Of a stretch of DNA of 64,000 bases, positions 1 through 8,230 are shown piece after piece. The notes beneath the pieces are model-generated. The model saw only the letters and a list, made by a program, of their open reading frames with translations. It searched no databases and was not told the DNA's origin. A program made the translations under genes and the position numbers. Every line of letters starts with the position of its first letter. Within the stretch, counting starts at the first letter, position 1. Source of the stretch: DASWNP01 sp036399175 (GTDB lineage: Bacteria; Acidobacteriota; Blastocatellia; Pyrinomonadales; Pyrinomonadaceae); NCBI GenBank assembly GCA_036399175.1, contig DASWNP010000048.1, positions 1 to 64,000 on the forward strand, written 5' to 3'.

Positions 1-2
1 GT

Positions 3-104
3 CTGAGCCAGCAGCAGTGTAACGCCATCGCCCGCAAGCTCAACACGCGGCCGCGCAAGCGGCTCGGGTTCAAGACTCCGCTCGAATGCTATAACGAGCC
101 TTAG
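3..104 (+). pseudogene. IS30-family transposase, C-terminal end only
   Basis: An open frame enters from the left edge and ends with TAG at 102-104. It encodes about 33 residues ending in the string NAIARKLNTRPRKRLGF followed by KTPLECYNEP, the characteristic C-terminus of the DDE transposases of the IS30 family (ARKLN.RPRK.L.FKTP). The rest of the enzyme lies outside the window, so it may be intact there and only cut by the window edge. A terminal inverted repeat candidate follows directly. Identification rests on this motif alone but it is distinctive. Confidence 0.85.
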
Positions 105-107
105 TCA

Positions 108-135
108 GTGTTGCACTTCAAACTTGATGTCAGGT
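108..135 (+). repeat. Probable right end of the IS30-family element
   Basis: The stretch starting gtgttgcacttc, four bases after the transposase stop, resembles the terminal inverted repeats of IS30-family elements, which often contain tgttgcactt. The partner repeat lies outside the window, so the match cannot be checked. Confidence 0.4.
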
Positions 136-201
136 TTGGCAGTAAGAGAACAACTCAAGCCGCACTTCTTCAATGCTAATGATAGCTCAACGTGCTCTCT
201 T

Positions 202-224
202 TTTAGTCTAAAGAATCTAACGCT
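202..224 (-). repeat. Remnant of an attC left end and its flank
   Basis: A 23-base string beginning tttagtctaaagaatc and ending in ctaacgct is identical to 43797-43819, where it forms the left core of a complete attC and its flank. Similarity extends weakly further left. Here it is cut off after the core, so a piece of a cassette junction once lay beside this IS30 copy. Confidence 0.5.
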
Positions 225-226
225 TA

Positions 227-326
227 TTAGACCGCCACTGGCGGTATTTTACGGTCATCCCAACTTTTACCGCCAGGAGCGGTCTAACACAAGAAAAGCC
301 GACAATTACCGCTCTCAGCGGTCTAA
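227..326. repeat. Three copies of a 20-base palindromic motif
   Basis: Copies lie at 227-246 (inverted), 268-287 and 307-326. All fit TACCGC-N3-6-GCGGTCTAA: an internal hairpin ACCGC...GCGGT with a conserved TCTAA tail. Centre spacing is about 40 bp. The middle differs in each copy while the arms are kept. They could be protein-binding sites or nested ends of small mobile elements. I see no convincing gene here; the small frame at 124-417 runs through the repeats. Confidence 0.6.
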
Positions 327-329
327 CAC

Positions 330-670
330 CCTGATAGACTATTTTTACCGCAACTCTCTTCGCCTAGCTAATGAGTGTTCGGCAGTAGAGCGGGTAAGGT
401 ATCTGGTGTGTAAATGAGGGTCGATACTGACTTGATTTGTAAGCCATCAGTGTAAGGAATAAGCGCTATGCGTCAGGATCGGTTCATGGCGGCAAGTGTC
501 AATCGGGCGTGCGGCAGAGTTAGTCTTAAGCTTTGTCATAGAGGCGCGCATTAAAGATACTTCATTCCTTTCCGTGATTTTTACGCACTGCATACAAAGA
601 ATAAACGTGCTAAGAAGGCCGTTACCCGCCTCTGAATGCTAATTCCTGTGTTATTCGTTATGTGCAGGGT
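330..670. other. No recognisable gene
   Basis: Between the palindromic repeats and the tRNA fragment there is no frame with recognisable content and no clear structure on either strand. It is probably debris between the IS element and the tRNA remnant. Confidence 0.5.
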
Positions 671-675
671 TGTTC

Positions 676-726
676 ATGGGATTCATAACCCTAAGGTCGG
701 GAGTTCAAGTCTCCCCCCCGCTACCA
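676..726 (+). pseudogene. 3' half of a tRNA-Met (CAT anticodon)
   Basis: The segment holds an anticodon loop ttCATaa, a variable loop, a perfect T-arm (gggag-ttcaagt-ctccc), the 3' acceptor strand ccccgct and the encoded acca end. The 5' acceptor strand and D-arm are missing and the anticodon stem has mismatches, so this is not a working tRNA. Such 3' halves are typical scars left where tyrosine-recombinase elements integrate at tRNA 3' ends, and an integrase remnant lies 90 bp away. Confidence 0.75.
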
Positions 727-814
727 TTTATCTCACTCAGTTTCAAAGCTTTACGACGGCTGCTTGATCTGTATCAGATAGCCGTCTGTGCCAGATGACG
801 CGAAGATGACGCGA

Positions 815-1110
815 TCACCCCGTTTTCCGCTTGAACTTCAAGACCTCTCCTGCCCTGTGCGAAAGCCTGTTAATTGCCTCCTGCATCGCCTGTGGTGTGG
901 TGTGGTTGTACCTGCGAACCATCTTGAGGCTCGATTGGCCTAAGAGAGGCATCCTGACGCTCACATCTACCCCTCTTTCCGCGAGGCGAGTAGCAAAAGT
1001 ATGCCGCAGGTCATGCTGGGTAATTCCGCCCGGCGTGTTCTGGCCGTATGGAATACCAGCCAATTCGCAGGCTTTCTTGAACCCTTTCTTGAGCGTCGTG
1101 TAATTGAGTC
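815..1110 (-). pseudogene. Tyrosine recombinase/integrase, C-terminal fragment
   Basis: The minus strand encodes the catalytic C-terminus of a phage-type tyrosine recombinase: the box HDLRHTFATRLAERGVD with the active-site Arg/His, then LLGQSSLKMVRRYNHTT with the catalytic Tyr. The reading frame extends upstream only to about 1110 (TLKKGFKKACELAGIPYG), where it is fused to unrelated sequence. The N-terminal arm and core-binding domains and the first catalytic Arg are gone, so the enzyme cannot be active. It ends 90 bp from the tRNA-Met fragment, the normal position of an integrase next to its attachment site. Confidence 0.85.
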
Positions 1111-1134
1111 CCGTACTACTGTTGCAGAAGACCG

Positions 1135-1632
1135 ACCCTGCAGTGCGGTCTTGAATGCGTCTTGAGCTTCCCGCTTGATAATGTGCTGTTCCAACGCTTC
1201 AAGGCGTGCTTCAACGTCACCAATCTCGACGGCCTTGACAGCTAGTTCGATGATTGTCTTCGCCGCCGAGACTCGCGCGCTGGGGGACGCTTCCTTGTCG
1301 TCGGCCACGTCGCGCAGCACCTTCGCTGCCTGCGCTGCGTCAGTCTGGATACGGACGATGATATGCTCTACCACTCGACGACGGACAATCCTGTACTGTT
1401 CCCGAAACTTCGTGTCACTATTCAGCCAGCGCCAAGCCGTAGCCTCAGAGATGGCTCTGTCAACGACGAGCAGAGCGCCCGATTGAATTTCGGGCTCCAT
1501 AGAGTCACCGGCGACTCTCAGGTAAAAGGTTGCCAGAGGATGCTTGATCAGGTCGCGGTTGAGATCAATGCGTCCCTCGACGTAGTCTTCAGCAGGCGAA
1601 GGAAAGCCGGCGGGCACGCGCCACATGATCAA
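1135..1632 (-). pseudogene. UmuD-like N-terminus fused to an HTH protein fragment
   Basis: The first 60 residues (1632 down to about 1449) match UmuD-type S24 peptidases: the cleavage site AGFPSP, the conserved DYVEGRIDLN and GDSM with the catalytic Ser; the catalytic Lys region is missing. The frame then changes without a stop into a helical protein with WRWLNSDTKFREQYR and a long helical tail, like small HTH proteins of the terminase-small-subunit kind. Near 1110 that part runs into the integrase remnant in another frame. This is a chimera of three broken genes from a decayed mobile element, not a functional protein. Confidence 0.65.
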
Positions 1633-1726
1633 GGGGCGCGCAGTCTCGTTGACCTGTTAGGCAGGAAGACCCCTGCGACTGAGCCGTCCATAAGTAGATT
1701 ATTCCTCGCGTTCCTGAGATGAAACG

Positions 1727-1744
1727 GTGTATAACATATAACAC
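1727..1744. promoter_or_regulatory. Possible operator upstream of the SRAP gene
   Basis: GTGTATAACATATAACAC is an interrupted inverted repeat with GTGT/ACAC ends, about 40 bp upstream of the SRAP start and between it and the divergent umuD-like remnant. An SOS-type operator would make sense here, but I know no matching LexA box and the symmetry is weak. Confidence 0.25.
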
Positions 1745-1785
1745 ACAATTGTTTCCAGAGTTTTTCATAACGGGAGGCGGAAGGG

Positions 1786-2460
1786 ATGTGCGGCAGATTT
1801 ACGCAGCGGAAGCCGGCGAAGGCCCTTGAAGGGCATTTCGGCGTGGAAGTGCCGGAGACTCGACCAAGCTTTAACATTGCTCCAACGCAGAACGTGCTGG
1901 CGATTAGAGGGGGAGACGCCGGGCGCGATGCGGCGTGGCTGAAGTGGGGATTGGTGCCCGCGTGGGCGAAGGACGCTTCGGTGGGCGCGCGCCTAATCAA
2001 CGCCCGCTCTGAGACCGTTGCCGAGAAGCCCTCGTTCCGCGAGGCATTCAAAAAGAGGCGATGCCTCATTCCGGCTGACGGTTTCTACGAGTGGCAAAGG
2101 ACAGGAGGGAGGAAGCAGCCTTACTTCTTTCGGATGAAAGATGATAGGCCGTTCGGCTTCGCCGGGCTGTGGGAGAGGTGGGAAGGCGAGGACGGGAGAG
2201 TGCTCGACTCCTGCACGATCCTGACGACTGAAGCTAACGAAGTGCTGCTGCCCGTCCACGACCGGATGCCGGTCATCCTGCACCCGGAGGAGTATGCGTT
2301 GTGGCTCGAAGCCGGAGAGCGTGAGCGGGCGCTGCTCAAAGAGTTGCTGCGGCCTTACCCGGCGGACGAGATGGTCAGCTACCCGGTGAGTGCGCTCGTC
2401 AACAGCCCGGGCAACAGGGGGGCGGAACTGATCGCAGAGGCACCGCTGAACTCCGCATGA
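1786..2460 (+). CDS. SOS response-associated peptidase (SRAP/YedK/HMCES family)
   Basis: This 224-residue protein belongs to the SRAP family, which shields abasic sites in single-stranded DNA by forming a thiazolidine crosslink through its N-terminal Cys. The key residues are visible: Cys2 exposed after Met removal (MCGRFTQ), Asn72 (LINARSET), Glu102 (DGFYEW) and His158 (VHDRMPVI). Length is normal for YedK. ATG at 1786 is fixed by the need for Cys2 and has GGAGG upstream. It overlaps the next gene, an AlkB-type dioxygenase, by four bases (ATGA), forming a two-gene DNA-damage operon. The promoter faces a decayed umuD-like gene. Confidence 0.95.
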   Translation: MCGRFTQRKPAKALEGHFGVEVPETRPSFNIAPTQNVLAIRGGDAGRDAAWLKWGLVPAWAKDASVGARLINARSETVAEKPSFREAFKKRRCLIPADGFYEWQRTGGRKQPYFFRMKDDRPFGFAGLWERWEGEDGRVLDSCTILTTEANEVLLPVHDRMPVILHPEEYALWLEAGERERALLKELLRPYPADEMVSYPVSALVNSPGNRGAELIAEAPLNSA

Positions 2461-3026
2461 GACGCGAAAGACAAGAAACTGCGCCTAACCCTCCCGAGGG
2501 CTTCCGGTACCGTCCCGAGTTGATCGAGCCGGACGACGAGGCTGCGCTCGTCGGGCGCGTGCGTGGGCTGCCCTTCAGGGAGTTCGAGTTCCACGGCTAC
2601 ACGGGCAAGCGCCGCGTGGTCTCCTTCGGTTGGCACTACGACTTCTCGGCCCGCCACCTGCGGAAGGCCGAGGACATGCCTGACTTTCTCCTCCCGCTCC
2701 GACTGACGGCAGCCGCCTTCGCCGGTCTGGCAGCCGAGCAGTTTCAGCACGTGCTTGTGACGGAGTACGCACCTGGTGCTGGGATCGGGTGGCACCGTGA
2801 TAAGGCCGTTTTCGGTGAAGTTGTAGGCATCTCTCTCCTCTCCCCGTGCGTGTTCCGCATGAGGAGGGCGGCAGGCGAGAAGAGGTGGGAGCGGGTCAAT
2901 ATGGTGGTCGAGCCGCGCTCCGCTTATCATCTGAGCGGCCCGGCACGGTCAGAGTGGGAGCACAGCATTCCGCAGACGGACGCGCTCCGCTATTCAATTA
3001 CCTTTCGCAACGTGCGCGAAAGCTGA
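2457..3026 (+). CDS. AlkB-family 2-oxoglutarate/Fe(II) dioxygenase
   Basis: The protein (189 aa) should oxidatively remove alkyl groups from DNA or RNA bases using Fe(II), O2 and 2-oxoglutarate. The iron ligands are His113 and Asp115 (GIGWHRDK) and His169 (EWEHSIPQ); the 2-oxoglutarate-binding arginines are in LRYSITFR (Arg178, Arg184). The preceding nucleotide-recognition lid (around YTGKRRVVSFGWHYD) resembles the short AlkB homologues. Its ATG overlaps the stop of the SRAP gene, so the two are translationally coupled; together they repair alkylation damage and protect abasic sites. No further gene follows closely. Confidence 0.93.
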   Translation: MRRERQETAPNPPEGFRYRPELIEPDDEAALVGRVRGLPFREFEFHGYTGKRRVVSFGWHYDFSARHLRKAEDMPDFLLPLRLTAAAFAGLAAEQFQHVLVTEYAPGAGIGWHRDKAVFGEVVGISLLSPCVFRMRRAAGEKRWERVNMVVEPRSAYHLSGPARSEWEHSIPQTDALRYSITFRNVRES

Positions 3027-3241
3027 GCGATTAACAGCCGCAAGCTTTCGATGATCGTGGAAGTAAGACGTTCACGCCTGACGCGGGCCTGCGCCGTGAC
3101 GGGCGCAGTGAAGGTTGAACGAATGCTTGACACTCGTATCTGGACGTGAGAATGAAGTGACGCCTTTTTGTTCAGACGAGGCTGGCGTGCTGTCACGCCG
3201 CTCACGGCCACACGGAAGCAAAAAATCTCAAGGAGACATTC

Positions 3242-3979
3242 GTGAAAATCCTGGCGGCGAGTTTTGTAATCATACTGGTTTGCACCCTTCCGGGTGCGAA
3301 TTCGTCGGCGAACGCGCAAGGCGTCTCGAAGTGTTTCCGCGCCGACTGGCTGCAAGGGGAGCGCGTCGTCAACTTCAGCATTAACGGGAACAAGGTAAAG
3401 GGAACGTTCGTCGTGGGGAGTGGCGGTGACACCCCCTCTGACGCGACATACGAATTTAGCGGGACGTTCAGAGGCGACACTTTGACCGTCACGTTTGCCG
3501 GTAACAAGCTGCCCGATGTCTCGCCGTCCGAGATGAAAAGTTTAGTCTGGACGCTGGTGAAGTCCGGCGGCACGGAGTCGCTACGAATCAAATTTCGCGG
3601 CAAAAACTACGACACAAATAAGTATGAGGATAGCTTCGCCGATTTTGAGGCTTGCAAAGAAGGCTATGGAGACCTGGCGAAGAAGGCGAAGAGAGTTCAA
3701 TTTGCGAGGGGCGCAAATTCAGCGAGTTTTCCCGTGGTGTTTAAAACAAAGGACGAAAGCAAATCATTTTTGCTGAATATGAAAGCGGGTCAGCGAATAG
3801 AGGTTGAAGCCCCCGGATGCACGATCTCATTTTATTACCCGGATAAAAGGGAGGGCGAAGAGCCTTCGATTGACGGTTTCAGTCCTGACCGCTTGACGCA
3901 GAGCGGGGATTATCTTTTCGTGATAAGTCCCGCACCATCCCCTGGCAAGTATTCGGTGAAATTCAAAGTTACAAATTAG
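3242..3979 (+). CDS. Secreted hypothetical protein with PPC-like C-terminal domain
   Basis: This is a 245-residue protein starting with GTG, with AAGGAG eight bases upstream. Residues 1-26 form a signal peptide ending at NAQG. The central part is a beta-rich domain (VVNFSINGNKVKGTF, YEFSGTFRGDTLTVTF), a pattern seen in small extracytoplasmic barrels. The C-terminal 100 residues (from about 155) resemble bacterial pre-peptidase-type beta-sandwich domains (FLLNMKAGQRIEVEA ... SGDYLFVISP), which usually decorate secreted enzymes; no enzyme domain is attached here. The next gene starts 13 bp downstream, so the two are probably co-transcribed. Function unknown. Confidence 0.75.
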   Translation: MKILAASFVIILVCTLPGANSSANAQGVSKCFRADWLQGERVVNFSINGNKVKGTFVVGSGGDTPSDATYEFSGTFRGDTLTVTFAGNKLPDVSPSEMKSLVWTLVKSGGTESLRIKFRGKNYDTNKYEDSFADFEACKEGYGDLAKKAKRVQFARGANSASFPVVFKTKDESKSFLLNMKAGQRIEVEAPGCTISFYYPDKREGEEPSIDGFSPDRLTQSGDYLFVISPAPSPGKYSVKFKVTN

Positions 3980-3992
3980 ACGCTGAGTCGAG

Positions 3993-4718
3993 ATGAGCAT
4001 GCCGCCGCCGAAGAAGAAAATTCTTTTAGCGCTACCGCTGCTGTTGTGTGTTGCGGCAGCGGCTACGGCGCAGGGAGCCGATGAGTACCCGGCCAACTGG
4101 TGCCGCAACGGACTCTTCCCGTCCGACGAAGCCGGGTTCAAGCTGGCGAAGGTCGGCGGCAACCGGACGGCCCGGGTTCACTTCTTCAACGACGACGACG
4201 ACTGCCCGCGCTACGACGCGAAGTGCGAGACGAAGCGCTACCTCGTCACCGGAGATCAACTGCTGGTCTCGAGGACGTACGGCCGATGGGTCTGCGGCTG
4301 GTACCAGCCGCGGAAGGGCGGCGAGACAGTCGGCTGGCTCCTGGCCGATAAGCTGATGGTGTCCGAGCCGCCCGCCCGCCCCGCCCTGGCGAGCTGGGTA
4401 GGTTTATGGAAGTACGCCGGAAAATCGTTGAACATCCGGCGCGACGGCAAGGCGGGTCTTCTCAAAGTCAAAGGCCACGCCATCTGGGAAGGTGCCGACG
4501 CTAATGTCCACGCGGGCGGCGTCGAAGCTGCGGCGCGGCCTGAAGGTAACCAGTTCGTCCTCGTCGAAGAAGAATGTCGGGTGTCACTCAAATTAGTCGG
4601 CGACTACATCGTAGCCAAAGACAACTCCGAGTGCGGCGGCGTGAACGTGCGGCTCAACGGTGTCTATCGTAAACGGACGGTGATTGCGACCCGAAGCACG
4701 AAGCCGTCAGGCCGGTGA
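3993..4718 (+). CDS. Secreted hypothetical protein with SH3-like segment
   Basis: This 241-residue protein has a signal peptide (KKKILLALPLLLCVAAAATAQG, cleavage near residue 27). Residues 35-125 contain Cys-rich, Trp-rich sequence (YLVTGDQLLVSRTYGRWVC, then GWLLADKL) resembling a bacterial SH3-type domain used in cell-wall or envelope proteins. The second half begins SWVGLWKYAGKSLNIRRDG and contains a paired-Cys beta domain (EEECRVSLKLV ... NSECGGVNVRLNGVYRK), a layout typical of lipocalin-like folds. It follows the preceding secreted protein by 13 bp. Not assigned to a named family; location outside the cytoplasm is well supported. Confidence 0.7.
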   Translation: MSMPPPKKKILLALPLLLCVAAAATAQGADEYPANWCRNGLFPSDEAGFKLAKVGGNRTARVHFFNDDDDCPRYDAKCETKRYLVTGDQLLVSRTYGRWVCGWYQPRKGGETVGWLLADKLMVSEPPARPALASWVGLWKYAGKSLNIRRDGKAGLLKVKGHAIWEGADANVHAGGVEAAARPEGNQFVLVEEECRVSLKLVGDYIVAKDNSECGGVNVRLNGVYRKRTVIATRSTKPSGR

Positions 4719-4871
4719 AAACCCTGACGGAGGTGTAGCGATTCGACGGACGGCGGTACGTCCGCGTGCCGACTACAGGGCGTTGATGAATGTGCGCAGG
4801 CCGGAGCCGACGGGCTTCGGGAAACAGTGCTTGTACCGCCGCTGTTGATGGAGAGAGGTCAAAGAGGGCAG

Positions 4872-5435
4872 ATGAAAAAAGCATTTATCGTATTCGTCGT
4901 GTCGCTTTTCGCTTTATCCGGGCTGGCGAGGGTCGAGGGTCAGGGGTCGGCAAATAATCCTCAGAAGAAAGAGTCGATCTCCTCCATACGCGAGCGGTAT
5001 GCAGCCATCAATAAGAACCTGGCGAAGTACAGGGTGGTGAAAAAAGAGTTATTGGGCTTCTCGACCGAGGGCGGCGAACTGGTCGCTTATTTCGACGGGG
5101 CGTCAGTGGTGAAGATGGCGGCGACTCATCAGGGGGAGACGGGCCGCTCGTTGGAGGAGCTTTACTACCGGGACGGGGAACTGATCTTCGTCTTCTACCG
5201 GCGCGAGACGTATGACGAGCCGATGTCCGGCAAGGTGGCGAAGACGGCGGAGGAGCGCTTCTACTTTGCCGATGGCCGGTTAATCAGATGGCTCGACAAT
5301 CGCGGTCGGGCGGTCGCGCCGGGGCTCGGCGGATACCGCGAGGCGCAAGCCCGATACCTCGACAGCTCAAGACGTTTCGTCGAGGGTGCGCTCTCCCCAA
5401 ACTCCACAATCGAAGCGCCGGAGCCCGCGCCTTGA
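4872..5435 (+). CDS. Secreted hypothetical protein
   Basis: I place the start at ATG 4872 because it is followed by a clean signal peptide (MKKAFIVFVVSLFALSGLA) and preceded by a purine-rich stretch; a longer in-frame start at 4827 would bury the signal. The mature part is about 160 residues: a helical lead (SISSIRERYAAINKNLAKYR) and a beta-rich region with repeated YYRDGELIFVFYRRE and RFYFADGRLIRWLD strands, the look of a small antiparallel sheet protein common in secreted proteins of Acidobacteriota and Bacteroidota. No catalytic motif. Its stop overlaps the TTG start of the next gene. Confidence 0.7.
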   Translation: MKKAFIVFVVSLFALSGLARVEGQGSANNPQKKESISSIRERYAAINKNLAKYRVVKKELLGFSTEGGELVAYFDGASVVKMAATHQGETGRSLEELYYRDGELIFVFYRRETYDEPMSGKVAKTAEERFYFADGRLIRWLDNRGRAVAPGLGGYREAQARYLDSSRRFVEGALSPNSTIEAPEPAP

Positions 5436-7093
5436 ATCGGCCCGACCCGCCGCTGAATGGCGAACGCACTCGGGCGGGCGGCAACGATGTCTCGCTCTGT
5501 GTGCCGATCCGGCTCTCGCGCTGGGTGAGATTCTGGGTCGGCGCAGGGGCAGTCGTCCTCTCCGTGCTGACCGCCGCCGCGCTTACGGGACTGTTGCTGC
5601 TGTTGCCTCTCGCCATCGACGGGGCGTGGGTCGTCATTGTCTTCGGGGTCATCCTGTTCGGCCTATTCTTCCTGAGCCTCCCGTGGCAGAAGCGCTACGC
5701 GCGCTCGTTCGACCTGCGCCGTCCGGGCGCGCGGCTCGACGGCCGCCTGCTGACCGTCCCGGTTGCCGGAGACACCACAATGCTTTTCGACCTCGGCGAG
5801 CCGCACGGGCTGACCTACGGCTGGTTCGAGGTCGTGACCAAAAGCACGGGCGGGCCGACGAGCAATACGCGCGGCCTGATGACTTACGCCATCTTGTCCC
5901 AGGCCGGGCAGGAACTGTTCCTGCAAGCCGAGGACTCAGTCGGGGAGGCGCAGACCGCCGGCTGGCCGAACAGGACGAGTGCGAATACACCACGCCGAAG
6001 CGTGCGCCTCTGGGCGAGCGACCTCGTGACGCTCGTCGAGGCCATCCGCTCACGCGTCACGATGGCCTCGACGGAGATTCAGACTGACATGACCACGACC
6101 GACGCCGACGCGCCCGAAGAACGTATCGGAGAGTGGCCCGGCAACCCTTTGCCGGCGCGCAACCGCCACGAGGTCACGCTCTTCCTCGAATGGCTGAAAG
6201 TCGAGCTGGTCTCGCGCACGACGGCCGGGGGCGGCGAAGTGTGCGTAGGCCGGATTCGCGGAGCCGACCCCTCCGCCGCGCCCGACACCTACCGGCTCGT
6301 CTTCACCCTGCTCGAAGCCGACCCCGAGGACGAGAACGACTTCGGCTCAGGCGTCAGCAGAATCTTCGATCCCGCGGAGCTGATGCTCCTGCTGTCGAGG
6401 ATGGAGCGCGAGGGCGTCTTCGCCGGTGGGGTCAGGGACGTGCGGAACGCCCCGGGGCTCGTGCTGACTTGCAAGACGACGCGCGAGATAGAAGAGCTGC
6501 GTCGTGCGAACGCGCGCGGCATCGCGCTGATCGAACAGTTGATGCGCTTCGCGGGGGCCGACGGCAACATCCCGGAAGAGTCTCTCAGGAACTCCGCGAT
6601 GCGCACTTGGTTCCGGCGCTCGCCGGAGCGTTTCGACGCGGGCGCGCTGAAGGCCAAGCGTCAAACGCTCAGCGAGAACCTCGAACTCTTACGACTGCCG
6701 GTCAACAACCACGCGGGCGCGCAGAAGCAGGCCGCACTCGTGCGCGAGCTGCGCGAGCGTTGCCCCGAATACCTCGCCGAGCTTGAGCGCGCAGGCTTCG
6801 ACGGCGACCATGTGCTGCACCCCTGGTTTTCGCATGGCCACCATTTATCGCGCTTCGCCGCCCGCGCGCTCCTTGAGGGAAAGCCGGAGACGGCGCAGGC
6901 GGCCTTCGCCGCGTGGGCGGTCGCGGAGCCGGCGGAGGTGCTATTCCCCACAAGCGAATTCGCCGACGCGGCCTACGAGCTGAATCTCGAACCGGAAAAG
7001 GCGGCGACCCTCATCCCCGAGATCAACCGCCACGCCTTCTTTAGCCACTACCAGGCGCGCGTCGACCCCGGTTACAACCCTTGGTCATACTAA
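5432..7093 (+). CDS. Membrane-anchored hypothetical protein
   Basis: The open frame runs from 5288, but the first part overlaps the upstream gene; the in-frame TTG at 5432 overlapping that gene's stop is the likely start, giving about 553 residues. Two adjacent membrane helices lie at about residues 28-80 (VLSVLTAAALTGLLLLLPLA, then WVVIVFGVILFGLFFLSL), followed by a charged cytoplasmic region rich in Arg, Glu and Ala. No catalytic motif or named domain is recognised; the last 120 residues are helical (EYLAELERAGFDGDHVLHPW). GC content is high like its neighbours, so it belongs to the backbone. It is the last plus-strand gene before the cassette array. Confidence 0.65.
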   Translation: MNRPDPPLNGERTRAGGNDVSLCVPIRLSRWVRFWVGAGAVVLSVLTAAALTGLLLLLPLAIDGAWVVIVFGVILFGLFFLSLPWQKRYARSFDLRRPGARLDGRLLTVPVAGDTTMLFDLGEPHGLTYGWFEVVTKSTGGPTSNTRGLMTYAILSQAGQELFLQAEDSVGEAQTAGWPNRTSANTPRRSVRLWASDLVTLVEAIRSRVTMASTEIQTDMTTTDADAPEERIGEWPGNPLPARNRHEVTLFLEWLKVELVSRTTAGGGEVCVGRIRGADPSAAPDTYRLVFTLLEADPEDENDFGSGVSRIFDPAELMLLLSRMEREGVFAGGVRDVRNAPGLVLTCKTTREIEELRRANARGIALIEQLMRFAGADGNIPEESLRNSAMRTWFRRSPERFDAGALKAKRQTLSENLELLRLPVNNHAGAQKQAALVRELRERCPEYLAELERAGFDGDHVLHPWFSHGHHLSRFAARALLEGKPETAQAAFAAWAVAEPAEVLFPTSEFADAAYELNLEPEKAATLIPEINRHAFFSHYQARVDPGYNPWSY

Positions 7094-7249
7094 CAGGAGG
7101 CGCGGTCGCCCTCCTCTCACAATCCGAACAAAGCGATTGTGTTCAGGCAGACCCGAAGGGGCATCACTATCCGTGGGGATTTCGATGGAAATAATCTCCC
7201 GGAAAGGGGAAGGGCTGACCGTGCATTTGCCGTGACCCATAACACTCTT

Positions 7250-7275
7250 TCTGGCGCATAGCCCCGTTGTTGGGC
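7250..7275 (-). repeat. Half attC at the left edge of the array
   Basis: gcgcatagccccgttgttgggc matches the right half of the attC sites further on (..catgccgttgttgggc) and ends in a GTTGGGC core. No matching left half is visible within 150 bp. It marks the eroded distal end of the cassette array. Confidence 0.5.
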
Positions 7276-7373
7276 GGAGACTCAGCGCCGAGATGACGCG
7301 CAGCGCGCGGCGCCCGTGGCCTGCGAGGGCGCCGGCAGCCAGGCAACAGAAATACGCCCCCGCTCGGTCGTCC

Positions 7374-7766
7374 TCAATCGTGTGGGCCGATAAGGATGCC
7401 GCTCCCCCAGAACAACTGCGGCGGCCCCTCCTTCGGGTGATCGCGCCGGAGGCAACGCCTGCCACGCCCCAGCGCATTTAGGCTCATCTCATTCAGAGAA
7501 GCCTCCTGCTGAATTAAGCCCTCGGCTTCGGCCACTGTAATCGGCAGTAGCGTCCAGTACTGCGGATCATTGCCATCCTCCCAGTCAATCATTTCAGTGA
7601 AAATCGAGACGTACCGCTGATCACAGCCGGGGCAGGCGAGGATCGCGACGATGAAATGGGATTCGTCAATCAGCTCTTTCAGACGAGTAAGGCTGTCGCG
7701 AGCACTCCAAGCCGCGTGTGCGTCGGCGGGCCAGCAAAGGTCACAACCAAACTCCTGTGTCTGCAT
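7374..7766 (-). CDS. Cassette protein with Cys pairs, hypothetical
   Basis: The frame is open up to 7874, but its first 36 codons are made of attC sequence, so the ATG at 7766 (MQTQEFGCDLCW) is the real start; the product is about 130 aa. It has two CxxC pairs (CDLC at residues 8-11 and CPGC near 45-48), which could bind zinc, and a C-terminal region rich in Arg. It lies between a half attC (7250-7275) and a full attC (7811-7912), oriented like the rest of the array. The last 25 residues look frameshifted or foreign. Function unknown. Confidence 0.6.
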   Translation of the reverse strand: MQTQEFGCDLCWPADAHAAWSARDSLTRLKELIDESHFIVAILACPGCDQRYVSIFTEMIDWEDGNDPQYWTLLPITVAEAEGLIQQEASLNEMSLNALGRGRRCLRRDHPKEGPPQLFWGSGILIGPHD

Positions 7767-7810
7767 ACGCTCTACCTCACCAGCCTCGTCCGCGAGCGTC
7801 TTAATAAGCC

Positions 7811-7912
7811 GCCCAACGCTGGAATTGAGCCGCCGGGAAACAACCAAACAAGCCTCTGAGCTGACGAATGACATTCAACCTATTTCCGGTCGGCTCGAAT
7901 GACTCGTTAGAC
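7811..7912 (-). repeat. attC site 1
   Basis: Left core gcccaac, right core gttagac, 102 bp. L-box pair gaattgagccgcc / ggtcggctcgaatg. It is the attC of the cassette to its right. Confidence 0.85.
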
Positions 7913-8230
7913 CGCCTCTTTTGAGCAGCGCGCAACCGGGCGCGCCGTGCTGACGCGCGATCTGCCAACGCCCATCCTTTTCACATACAACCCAAGTCCG
8001 GGGGGTGTCCACGCCGAATGTCTTTACTCACATCTCTAATCTAAGTTAGTCTCCACCCGCATCACCAGTCCGCGACTCGCGCCCCTTCCGCTGGCGCGTG
8101 CGTTCCATAACATTCGAAGCACAAACCGGCAGACTCCTGCTTGCCGCAGTTATGTTCTGCCTCCCGCACCCCACCGCGCCGTACCTTGCCCCGCAGGAGA
8201 CGGCGCTCGCAGATACGAAAGGAAACGAAA

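Noticed and set aside
124..417. A 97-residue protein on the plus strand
   Set aside because: The frame runs through the palindromic repeats and the attC remnant, has no recognisable domain and no ribosome binding site.
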